Assembly: GCA_018970165.1 (NCBI GenBank)
Contig: JAGWWZ010000044.1
Span: 1-32,708, forward strand
Source of the DNA: Planctomycetota bacterium
GTDB taxonomy: Bacteria; Planctomycetota; Planctomycetia; Pirellulales; Pirellulaceae
Length of the DNA: 32,708 bases
Reading direction: 5' to 3'
A program made the translations under genes and the position numbers. Under the pieces are notes generated by a model. The model saw only the letters and a program-made list of their open reading frames with translations. It did not search any database and was not told where the DNA came from. Below, one piece after another: positions 26,156 through 32,708 of the stretch; the first letter of the stretch is position 1; each line of letters begins with the position of its first letter.

Positions 26156-27922
26156 CTACTCGTGCTCTGCAATCATGAGCGTGTCAATTTCAAACTCGCC
26201 CCAAGCCTTGAGAAAAAGGCTGAGCGGATCTGGCATGTCAAAGGGGCGACCATCAAGCGATGCGTAGTCGGCTTTCCACTCTAACTTTGCTCCGCTGTCA
26301 CCTACGCATAAGATGCGGTCAGGGCCAACATCCACGGTCACCGTATGCCAGTCGGTTGTCGGAAAGAAATCTACGGGATATTCGATCATTGGTCTGGCTT
26401 CGGGGATTTTACTGCCGCTCCAGCCACCAGAGAGATACGCACCAAATTGTCTCCCTGAAAAAACAAGTGGGACGATCAATCCACCGTTGCGGCTTCGTCT
26501 TGCTCTCAAAGTAAACGTGTAGGCTCCCCTAGGTCTGTAATCGATGTGCAGGGCTGCTCCAACAGTCTCATTGACGCCACTTGGAGAAACAACAGACAGT
26601 ACTCCGTCCGTCTTTGTCCACAGACCTCTGAAGGTATGCTTTGGAGGGTCGATCAGCGGCAACAGGTCCACGGTGCCGCTCTGAGGTGAAGCTGCGGGTG
26701 CAACGGGCTTCGTTGGCTCGACCGAGCTGTGAGTCAACGGCTGTTCTTGTTTTGCTGCTGTTTGGGGGAGCTCTTCCTCTGGTTCACTTACTGGGGCATT
26801 ATTGCTTTGGTTGACTGTGTCCTTATTGGGATTATTCGGAGACAACTTCCACCAAGCCACGGTACCAAGACCGGCAGCAACCAGGGAACCAATCAGCAAT
26901 GGCAAGAAGGCAGGGATCGAAGAGGAGCGATGGCCCGCCTCTAGGAATTCTCTCAGTGTTGCCACAATTTTGACAGTGGAGGGACGATCCTCAGGCCGAA
27001 GGGAAAGGCACTGCTCACAGAGGCTCTTGAGTTGTAATGGAGCGTCAGTCAGAGGCTCAGGCTTACCAGTGTTGATCTTGCGAATGGTCTCCGAAGACGT
27101 TTTGCTCAGGAACGGATGCTTGCCTGCAAGCAGTTCGTACAACATCACCCCAAAAGAGAAGACATCTGACTTGGGTCCCATGAGCTTGGACTCACCTTGG
27201 ACCTGCTCGGGAGACATGTACGGCAACGTGCCTGTCAGTGGTTCGATCTGGTCAATTTCATCGGCATGGAACGCGATCCCGAAGTCAGAGACCATCGCTT
27301 GTTGGTCTTTGTTGATGATGATATTGCTCGGCTTGAGATCCCGATGAACAAGACCATTTCGATGGGCTACTTCAAGAGCCTCCGCCACTTGTTTCATCCA
27401 GTTTGCAATCTGACTTACGGAAGGCTTGGCACTGTAGGCAACATCCTTCAGGCTACGTCCTTCGACAAGTTGACTGACGATAAACACACGTTCCTCAAAT
27501 CGGCCTACATCGTAGACAGTGATGACATGTGGATGATGTAGGCTAGCTGCTTTGCGAGCTTCAGTAAGCAATGTATCTGGATCGTTGCGATTCGGATTAG
27601 CGATCTTGAGAGCGACAGAACGAAGAAGCTCGGTATCCACAGCACGATAGACCGTTCCAAAACCACCTGATCCCAAGACTTCCTCGATGTGAAAACGGTT
27701 GGCGATCACGGTGCCGTTGGCGAGTGTTTCCGATGCGTAAGAGTCCCATGTGGATGTGAGCCAACGCATCCGCTTGAGCTTGGTGATTTGCTCAGACACG
27801 ATCTGTTCAAGCTCAGGATGTTCAAAACAGATCTCCTTGGGAGTCAGGTTGAGCCCAATCTCGACGCCGTCTTCCCATTTGGTGACGAGGTCAGCGATGA
27901 GATCTGAGGTTTCATTGGGCAT
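26156..27922 (-). CDS. Membrane Ser/Thr protein kinase with an external lectin-like domain
   Basis: 588 residues. A short N-terminal region (1-75) precedes a complete Hanks-type kinase: G-loop GSGGFG (84-89), Lys106 in ALKIA, Glu121, catalytic HRDLKPSN (193-200), DFG (213-215) and PYMSPEQ (235-240). A single membrane helix lies at about 338-357 (AFLPLLIGSLVAAGLGTVAW), then a Pro/Gln-rich linker. The external domain of about 170 residues has beta-rich segments (GAYTFTLRARRSRNGGLIVP, DWHTVTVDVGPDRILCVGDS) that resemble lectin/DUF1080-like folds and may sense a ligand. All catalytic residues are present, so the kinase should be active. Its start overlaps the ECF sigma gene by 11 bases, which indicates coupled expression and a signalling pair. 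Confidence 0.94.
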   Translation of the reverse strand: MPNETSDLIADLVTKWEDGVEIGLNLTPKEICFEHPELEQIVSEQITKLKRMRWLTSTWDSYASETLANGTVIANRFHIEEVLGSGGFGTVYRAVDTELLRSVALKIANPNRNDPDTLLTEARKAASLHHPHVITVYDVGRFEERVFIVSQLVEGRSLKDVAYSAKPSVSQIANWMKQVAEALEVAHRNGLVHRDLKPSNIIINKDQQAMVSDFGIAFHADEIDQIEPLTGTLPYMSPEQVQGESKLMGPKSDVFSFGVMLYELLAGKHPFLSKTSSETIRKINTGKPEPLTDAPLQLKSLCEQCLSLRPEDRPSTVKIVATLREFLEAGHRSSSIPAFLPLLIGSLVAAGLGTVAWWKLSPNNPNKDTVNQSNNAPVSEPEEELPQTAAKQEQPLTHSSVEPTKPVAPAASPQSGTVDLLPLIDPPKHTFRGLWTKTDGVLSVVSPSGVNETVGAALHIDYRPRGAYTFTLRARRSRNGGLIVPLVFSGRQFGAYLSGGWSGSKIPEARPMIEYPVDFFPTTDWHTVTVDVGPDRILCVGDSGAKLEWKADYASLDGRPFDMPDPLSLFLKAWGEFEIDTLMIAEHE

Positions 27923-28502
27923 CGTGCGAGTCCTCCCTGATTGAGTCAGCCAGCAGCAACCTCGCTTGAGTCCATCTGCGCTTTAGTGTTGTAAGGCTGA
28001 TTCCCAAAACCTCCGCTGCATCGGCTTGGGTCAGGCCGTTGTACCAAAGCTGCTCAACTACCATTTTGAGTTCAGTTGGTAAAGCTTCGACGCTTTCATG
28101 GAAGGACTCCCACTCGACCAACTTGGCAGGCTCTTCTGGATTGGCCGTTCCGGTCAGGATCTTTCCTGAGTCGCTGTGATGATTAGCTGCAAGTCCTTCA
28201 GGTCCGTAAAAATGTCGTGTAAGATCGATTAGTTCCCGCCGGATCTGTGTAGCTGCAAGTCCAAAGTACTGTTCAGGAGTCTCTGGCTTGACGCTGCTCA
28301 ACGCCTTGTACAGCCTCAACGTAGCTGCCTGTAGTACCTCATCGGTATCGGACCAACGCTTCAGTCTGGGGTAATTCTTGAGCATTCTGCTGGCGAGCCT
28401 ACGAAGCCGCTCGCAGGTCAGATCGAGTAGAGCCGCCTTGGCGTCCTCGGCACTGTCCTGCAAATCTACGAGCAGTTTATGGATGTCGGTTTGTGGTGGC
28501 AT
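27912..28502 (-). CDS. ECF-type RNA polymerase sigma factor
   Basis: 196 residues from an ATG at 28502. Region 2 is visible as LRRLASRMLKNYPRLKRWSD followed by TDEVLQAATLRLYKAL, and region 4 as LPTELKMVVEQLWYNGLTQA with the helix-turn-helix DAAEVLGISLTTLKRRWTQA. There is no region 1 or 3, as expected for ECF factors. No anti-sigma gene is adjacent; instead the kinase gene overlaps its 3' end by 11 bases. ECF sigma/kinase pairs are well known in planctomycetes and the kinase probably controls this factor by phosphorylation, which is inference here. Confidence 0.92.
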   Translation of the reverse strand: MPPQTDIHKLLVDLQDSAEDAKAALLDLTCERLRRLASRMLKNYPRLKRWSDTDEVLQAATLRLYKALSSVKPETPEQYFGLAATQIRRELIDLTRHFYGPEGLAANHHSDSGKILTGTANPEEPAKLVEWESFHESVEALPTELKMVVEQLWYNGLTQADAAEVLGISLTTLKRRWTQARLLLADSIREDSHDAQ

Positions 28503-28636
28503 GAGTCGATTCTACCGGTCGCTACTCAGCCTTTGACAGGCGTTTCCGTGTCCAAGACGTAGGGAACTTCCATTCTCAACCGCAGTCGACCGGATTCCAT
28601 GCTTCTGCCTCCCGAGAGCGGAAATGGTCGAAAAAA

Positions 28637-28661
28637 TAGCTCAGAAATAAATTTTGAGCTA
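28637..28661. promoter_or_regulatory. AT-rich inverted repeat in the ECF/GYF divergent gap
   Basis: TAGCTCA (28637-28643) and TGAGCTA (28655-28661) are exact reverse complements across an A/T-rich 11-base centre. The gap between the two divergent starts is 274 bases. It could be a regulator binding site for either gene. No direct evidence. Confidence 0.4.
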
Positions 28662-28776
28662 CTTTGGGCGTGGCTTCCGCTTACGTACGTGGAGGTTTAT
28701 CTTCACGCCCTATCCAAAAACATACGGCTGGTTGCGCAACTCAACTGACTGTGAACATACGTGAGTATCGACCAAA

Positions 28777-29706
28777 ATGGCAAAGTGGTACGTTAAGCGG
28801 AACAATATGCAAGTTGGTCCTTTTGAAACAGCACAGTTGAAACAACTTGCTGTGGATGGCAAGATCAAGCCCGCTGATTTAATTCGACGGGAGGATCAAA
28901 CCTCTTGGAGCAATGCATCCGATGTTAAAGGACTTATCGCCGGCTCAAGTGTCCAACCGACAGCATCTCCTGCTTTGCAGGCAACCGACGAACCAAATCG
29001 TAACACACCACCCCCGCTACCGATTAAGACACATTCCTTGTCGATAACGGAAGCCCAGATAACATTGGCGAGGGCCTTACTGTATGCAATCTTCGGATCA
29101 TTGATCGTAATTAGCTTTTGTCCCAGTACAGTCTTAATCGACGAGGAAGGCCTACCCACTATATCCGTGGGCTTCGCTCTCTCTACGATATTGAGCCCTA
29201 TTTACATCATCGCGGACACGGTTCTGCTGGTTCTGTCGTGGCGTGCACTGCCTCCGTCAAAACGTCCTTTCAAGCTTCAGCCAGCAGTAATTGTGGCAAT
29301 GACATTTATTCCTTTCATCGGCTACGTTGCATACTTTTTCGCATATGGAGCGCTTGGTGCCGCATGGTGCACGGAAGGAACTGAAGCAAGAGCGAAAATG
29401 GACCAGAAGCGCCTAGAATCACTTCGATGGGTGGGCTATCTCTTAGCCGGTTGGCTCGGCTTTCTATGGGTTATGTACTGGTTAAGCGAGATAGCTCCCT
29501 TTGCAGAATTCGATATGTCGTGGTGGAGCAATCCAATGGCCGAAGGCAAACGCAGGGCGAGATTCCTTGAACGGTGGTTGTCACCAAACGGCCTAATGAC
29601 TATTTTCCTGGCACTTTGGTATCATGGTTTTTATTCGTCGCAAATCATTCTCTGGAATCACTTAAGAGGCAAAAGCCAAGACAACTCGGTGTTATCTAGC
29701 CAGTAA
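28777..29706 (+). CDS. GYF-domain multi-pass membrane protein
   Basis: 309 residues. Residues 1-55 (AKWYVKRNNMQVGPFETAQL, then a DLIRREDQTSWSNASDVKGL stretch) form a GYF_2 domain, a peptide- or protein-binding module. A proline-rich linker leads to about five hydrophobic segments (LLYAIFGSLIVISFCPSTVL, GFALSTILSPIYIIADTVLL, PAVIVAMTFIPFIGYVAYFF, WVGYLLAGWLGFLWVMYWLS, LMTIFLALWYHGFYSSQIIL). GYF_2 plus membrane helices is common in planctomycetes and their relatives; the cargo or partner is unknown. It is divergent from the ECF sigma/kinase pair. By eye this gene uses more AT-rich codons than the genes to its left. Confidence 0.82.
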   Translation: MAKWYVKRNNMQVGPFETAQLKQLAVDGKIKPADLIRREDQTSWSNASDVKGLIAGSSVQPTASPALQATDEPNRNTPPPLPIKTHSLSITEAQITLARALLYAIFGSLIVISFCPSTVLIDEEGLPTISVGFALSTILSPIYIIADTVLLVLSWRALPPSKRPFKLQPAVIVAMTFIPFIGYVAYFFAYGALGAAWCTEGTEARAKMDQKRLESLRWVGYLLAGWLGFLWVMYWLSEIAPFAEFDMSWWSNPMAEGKRRARFLERWLSPNGLMTIFLALWYHGFYSSQIILWNHLRGKSQDNSVLSSQ

Positions 29707-29781
29707 TTAGCGTTCAGCATGAGTGACAATAATCACTAAAACGTGAAGTCATTCCCCCTCCAATTCGCTTGGTAGCAATGA

Positions 29782-29979
29782 TCAGTGACGCTTCTTGCTC
29801 TTCCATGTACCGCCGTACTGATACAGTGGATTCCCAGGCTTCACACACTCGAGACAAGCCGGGCAGACAAATATCCAGCTGCGAGACTCGTCGATGCGGA
29901 CGCGATAGAGGACCTCCTCGGTTCTCTGACAACGATCGCATGCTTTGATGCGAATCCGTTTGATGGGCAACTCAATCAC
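29782..29979 (-). CDS. Small zinc-binding protein
   Basis: 65 residues with two cysteine pairs, C14-x2-C17 (ACDRC) and C39-x2-C42 (VCPAC), plus C45 in LEC, spaced like a zinc ribbon. The C-terminus is basic (GGTWKSKKRH). Its ATG overlaps the stop of the DUF2805-type gene by four bases (29976-29979), which means the two are translationally coupled. Function unknown. Confidence 0.75.
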   Translation of the reverse strand: MIELPIKRIRIKACDRCQRTEEVLYRVRIDESRSWIFVCPACLECVKPGNPLYQYGGTWKSKKRH

Positions 29980-30236
29980 CCCTTTTGGCTAGGACATCGA
30001 AACCGACCCACTTCGAATCCTCGTTTAGCAACGTGCTTCGTCTTGCGTCCTGCAGTCCGCGCTCTCCATAGCCGGAACGAAGATGCATTCAATTCCCGTC
30101 GCATCAAATGGATCACTTGGCCGGGAGTCAAGCCGAACTGACGTCGGATCGCATCGAAGCTGGTCCGATCCTCCCACGCCATCTGAATGACGCGGTCGGT
30201 TTCCCATTTTGCAAGATTCAAGTCTGCTGTCTTCAT
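29976..30236 (-). CDS. DUF2805/TIGR03643-family protein
   Basis: 86 residues. The segments DRVIQMAWEDRTSFDAIRRQ, FGLTPGQVIHLMRRELNASS and FRLWRARTAGRKTKH are those of the DUF2805 (TIGR03643) family, a short helix-turn-helix-like protein of unknown function found in marine proteobacteria and relatives. It is the middle gene of a three-gene unit: the upstream 41-residue frame and the downstream zinc protein each overlap it by four bases. My recall is that family members sometimes neighbour photolyase-like genes; none is present here. Confidence 0.88.
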   Translation of the reverse strand: MKTADLNLAKWETDRVIQMAWEDRTSFDAIRRQFGLTPGQVIHLMRRELNASSFRLWRARTAGRKTKHVAKRGFEVGRFRCPSQKG

Positions 30237-30358
30237 CGATCGAATTCCTGCTCGCGATACATTTCTCCAATAGTGGACCGCATTTCGTGAAGCTGCTTAA
30301 CACAGCGATTGCCTCGATACACGAATGGCTGGGTACTTCGATGAGCGGACATGGGCAT
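30233..30358 (-). CDS. 41-residue protein at the head of the DUF2805 operon
   Basis: The frame MPMSAHRSTQPFVYRGNRCV continues to KQLHEMRSTIGEMYREQEFD and ends in Arg, with a TGA that overlaps the ATG of the DUF2805 gene by four bases. GGAGG lies about seven bases before the ATG at 30358. The good ribosome-binding site and the ATGA overlap argue that it is translated, although it is short and has no recognisable domain. It could also be the remaining C-terminal piece of a longer protein. Confidence 0.55.
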   Translation of the reverse strand: MPMSAHRSTQPFVYRGNRCVKQLHEMRSTIGEMYREQEFDR

Positions 30359-30635
30359 GTTCCCGCCTCCAAATAATTCAAACCGCCGATCGGCGACGGA
30401 CTGTATCAACGACCTGCGTTTCCGCGTTGCCTTGAGCCTGTCTTGGATTCCTTACCCACCGACACGGGCGCTCGGTACCTGCAAATACTGTGAGCTTATT
30501 CATCAAACCCCATGATTTCGCAAGCTATCTTGCGAACTTACATCACCCTGCATGCAACCCATGCAGAGCTCTCCGCCGGATGATAGAATTGAAGCTCGAA
30601 AGAGCCTTCATTATCCGCCCCGGGACTTTTGCGCT

Positions 30636-30989
30636 ATGTCCCAGCAACCTAGTAACGACGATCCTACGAATCCACCAGCTACGACTCCCCCAGCGACGAG
30701 CCCAGCTCTGTACGCGACGACTGCCCCGTATCAAGACAACACACCGAAATCTTTTGATCGATATCGCGTCGTCTCCATGCTCGGTAAAGGAGGCTTTGGT
30801 GCGGTCTATCGCGCCGTCGATGACCAACTCGAGCGCGATGTTGCCATCAAAGTCACCCTTGGCTTGTTGCTTGATCCTTCCATGCGCTGCCACCCACGTG
30901 GCACCCACCTAACGACCTCTGCTTGTAAGTACTGCGGAAGCCCTCAAGCCCAACCCTTCTCCCCGGCGGGCGTGCGAGCCCAACGCTAG
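30636..30989 (+). pseudogene. 5' remnant of a Ser/Thr kinase gene
   Basis: From the ATG at 30636 the frame gives a Pro/Thr-rich N-terminus and then kinase sequence DRYRVVSMLGKGGFGAVYRA with the G-loop GKGGFG and the VAIK lysine (residue 72). Homology stops right after VAIKVT near base 30857. The remaining 45 codons (LGLLLDPSMRCHPRGTHLTT and onward) do not continue the kinase, and no catalytic loop or DFG follows in any frame. The gene has lost about four-fifths of its length, and a repeat-like segment begins where it breaks. Confidence 0.75.
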
Positions 30990-31095
30990 TTGAGGAAGCT
31001 TTGCCTCCAGTGGCACAAGGCAACCGCGGGCCACCTGAACCCACGCCCGTCGCAAAGCCTCCGAGCGTGCCACCCAATATCTGATCATCGCCCGA
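30888..31095. repeat. Repeat-like segment at the kinase breakpoint
   Basis: The segment begins with the inverted pair TGCCAC (30888-30893) and GTGGCA (30898-30903). The 9-mer TGCCACCCA occurs at 30888-30896 and again at 31069-31077. In reverse it reads as peptides of the kind ARRGEGLGLRA and GKASSTSVGLARPPGRR, which I recall as typical translations of dispersed non-coding repeats in planctomycete genomes. No transposase gene is present. Only one copy lies in this window, so the repetitive nature is inference. Confidence 0.4.
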
Positions 31096-31124
31096 TAGCG
31101 TTGTCGCAACGCCCAGAATGCCAG

Positions 31125-31718
31125 TCACACCAGATCATCTTCAACAGGCTTTGGCGTACGTTGCGTGTTGGAAAAGTAACCGAGCAGGCCACCCGCAATC
31201 GCGCTGGTCAAATGGCCGTCCCAGGATACATGCTCGCCGACTGTCGGGAGAACGCCTGACAAAAGCGTGCCTCCATACAAAAAACCAACTACGAGCGCTG
31301 CCAATGCAGGCCCGAACCGACCTTGGCGGAATCCCGCGGCCATCATGTATGCGATCAACCCGTAGATCAATCCACTAGCGCCGACATGCATGGCTGATCG
31401 ACCAACGATCCATAGCAACAGGCCTCCCAGAAGAACAATCTGCAAAACAATCCACCAACCATCGCGCTGCGTTACGAGCAGCATGCTCAGAAGGATCATC
31501 AGTGGAATAAAGTTGCTCAACAGATGGCCAAGGTCCGCATGCAGAAACGGCGAAAAAAGAATGCCCCAAATGCCATTCAAGCTTCGCGGGAGAATCCCCC
31601 ATTGATTGAGATCGGCAGGCAATAGCCAATCGGCGATAAATACCAGCCAAAGCGCAGCTCCAAAGACCCCCAACCTAACTCCCGCCAGTTTCAGTTTCTC
31701 AAGACTCGACGATGCCAT
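31125..31718 (-). CDS. Rhomboid-family intramembrane serine protease
   Basis: 197 residues with about six membrane helices. The catalytic serine is Ser115 in HVGASGLIYG, and the catalytic histidine is His169 in SWDGHLTSAIAGGLLG. His65 and Asn69 in LGHLLSNFIPL are the conserved oxyanion-side residues. The compact six-helix form matches bacterial rhomboids without extra domains. It cleaves membrane proteins within the bilayer; the substrate is unknown. ATG at 31718. The 3' end lies next to the repeat-like segment. Confidence 0.93.
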   Translation of the reverse strand: MASSSLEKLKLAGVRLGVFGAALWLVFIADWLLPADLNQWGILPRSLNGIWGILFSPFLHADLGHLLSNFIPLMILLSMLLVTQRDGWWIVLQIVLLGGLLLWIVGRSAMHVGASGLIYGLIAYMMAAGFRQGRFGPALAALVVGFLYGGTLLSGVLPTVGEHVSWDGHLTSAIAGGLLGYFSNTQRTPKPVEDDLV

Positions 31719-31914
31719 GTTATTCTTTCCAATCTAATCTATACGATCCGTGGACCGCACGACCCGTGCGTTGCCATGCCTGTGCACCTAAGCTTAACTC
31801 TGCTGAATACTCTCGCAGAATTAAATTCGCGTCATCCGCTATTTCCTCGGCTATTCTAACTAGCTAATCTCGCTCGATGGAAAAGGGGCGTTCTCTATCA
31901 CGCTGACGTCCCTT

Positions 31915-31943
31915 GCATACGCCAGCGACCGGCGTTCGTATGC
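31915..31943. promoter_or_regulatory. Inverted repeat just upstream of the chalcone-isomerase-like gene
   Basis: GCATACG (31915-31921) and CGTATGC (31937-31943) are exact complements, with an inner GCC/GGC pair possible. The element ends 27 bases before the ATG, so it would fall in the promoter or leader. The gap 31719-31970 contains nothing else that can be named. Confidence 0.4.
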
Positions 31944-31970
31944 CAAATCAGCAATAAGGTAGCTAGCTAG

Positions 31971-32535
31971 ATGATTCGTAGATTTCTCATGGCTATATTC
32001 CTGTGTTTAGCTGTCATTTCTACCGTCCGCGCCGAGCTTGGCCCGCAACTTAAGATCGGAGAGCAGGTGCTGCAGCTCAACGGGGCGGGCGTACGAACCA
32101 AAACCCTCGTGCAGATTTACGAGAGTGGTCTGTATCTCTTGAAACCGACCAAGGATGCAAGCGTGGTCTTGGCCGCAGACGAACTGATGGCCATTCGGGT
32201 CCGGATCGATCACCTCCGGGTTTGTCGGCCGAGCATCGCTCGTTTCGTCTCTTGAGGAGGGGTTGGCTCGTTCCAACAAAGGAAATACTAGTGCATACAA
32301 ACGGGAGATTGAGCAATTGCAGCAGATGCTTCGAGATGAGGTCAAAAGGAACGACGTCTATGATTTCGTGTATGTGCCAAACAAAGGGCTTCACGTCTTG
32401 AAGAACGGAAAATCGCAAGGAGTTATTCCCGGCTTGGAGTTCAAGCAAGCCTTCTATGGTATTTGGCTTTCCGATACTCCAGTCGACAAAGACCTCCGCC
32501 AAGCGATGTTGTCGGGCAAATCGGGTTCGTACTAA
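31971..32535 (+). pseudogene. Chalcone-isomerase-like secreted protein gene broken by a 4-bp duplication
   Basis: The first part (MIRRFLMAIFLCLAVISTVR signal peptide, then LKIGEQVLQLNGAGVRTKTL, VQIYESGLYLLK) and the last part (DFVYVPNKGLHVLKNGKSQG, FKQAFYGIWLSDTPVDKDLR) together make a complete bacterial chalcone-isomerase-like domain. They are in different frames. At 32204-32211 the sequence reads GATCGATC, and removing one GATC joins them as MAIRVR-ITSGFVGRASLVSS, the continuous family sequence, giving about 186 residues. As it stands the first frame stops at 32255 after 94 residues. This is either a real inactivating mutation or a sequencing error. Confidence 0.85.
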
Positions 32536-32593
32536 GTTTGTTCGATTCGCGTTGCACATACCTGGATCTTGGAAAAGGTATGCTGAGTAGGAG

Positions 32594-32708
32594 ATGACAT
32601 GGAGCATTGATCAGCTGGGTGGCACGCTCGGAAGCTTCGCGACGGGCGTGAGGTTTCGATCGGGCATGTCACCATCTCCTGACATCAAGCAAAGCTTTTT
32701 GCGGATAC
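32594..32708 (+). CDS. Possible start of a gene running off the window
   Basis: An ATG at 32594 opens a frame (MTWSIDQLGGTLGSFATGVR and onward) that stays open to the window end. An in-frame TAG lies two codons upstream. AGGAG touches the ATG directly, which is too close for a normal ribosome-binding site. Only 38 codons are visible, so this is a weak call. Confidence 0.3.
   Translation, partial: MTWSIDQLGGTLGSFATGVRFRSGMSPSPDIKQSFLRI

Noticed and set aside
30853-31128. 91-codon minus-strand frame across the kinase breakpoint
   Set aside because: It looks like a translation of the repeat-like segment rather than a gene, and it runs into the antisense of the kinase remnant.

Overview
The window looks like a chromosomal segment of a planctomycete, most likely a Pirellula/Rhodopirellula-type bacterium. 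This is inferred from gene content, not from a marker gene. The clues are a Verrucomicrobia/Planctomycetes-type CxxCH haem-binding protein, an overlapping ECF sigma factor/Ser-Thr kinase pair, a GYF-domain membrane protein, secreted ThuA and MsrA proteins, several large secreted proteins without familiar domains, few Shine-Dalgarno sequences and some TTG starts. There is no phage, transposase or CRISPR array. Most of the window is ordinary chromosome with short gaps and many convergent or divergent gene pairs.

Left part (1-7.8 kb): the tail of a gene cut by the window edge; a small 13-bp tandem repeat; a large secreted cytochrome/beta-propeller/azurin-like fusion (315-3464, minus); a divergent secreted protein of unknown function (3571-4596); a GT-B glycosyltransferase (4571-5899, minus); a long non-coding gap with an inverted repeat; a very cysteine-rich secreted repeat protein (6467-7324) closed by a strong bidirectional terminator; and a small hypothetical protein.

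Middle (8-20.7 kb): peptidase T; two overlapping ExbD/TolR genes with no ExbB beside them; an MFS transporter; a small membrane-anchored protein; a circularly permuted ATP-grasp gene followed by an alpha-E gene; dnaX (gamma/tau subunits of DNA polymerase III), which carries a run of ten A residues exactly at the end of its proline-rich linker; a ThuA-like protein; exported MsrA; and a DAO-family flavoprotein with a TTG start.

Right part (20.8-32.7 kb): a zinc-ribbon, single-pass membrane protein converging on and overlapping a large secreted protein; an HD-domain hydrolase whose stop codon lies inside a tRNA-Pro(UGG) gene; an ECF sigma/kinase pair on the minus strand; a GYF-domain multi-pass protein; a three-gene micro-operon with 4-nt overlaps (41-aa protein, DUF2805/TIGR03643-type protein, zinc-binding 65-aa protein); the decayed 5' end of a second kinase gene running into a repeat-like segment; a rhomboid protease; and a chalcone-isomerase-like gene broken by a 4-bp GATC duplication.

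The strongest candidate for something undescribed is the A10 run in dnaX. One extra or one missing A would in each case terminate translation within a few codons, giving a gamma-sized protein of 448-449 residues. The same DnaX also lacks the usual zinc-binding cysteines. Other points of interest are the haem-copper fusion protein, the cysteine-rich repeat protein, the CDS/tRNA overlap and the orphan ExbD pair.
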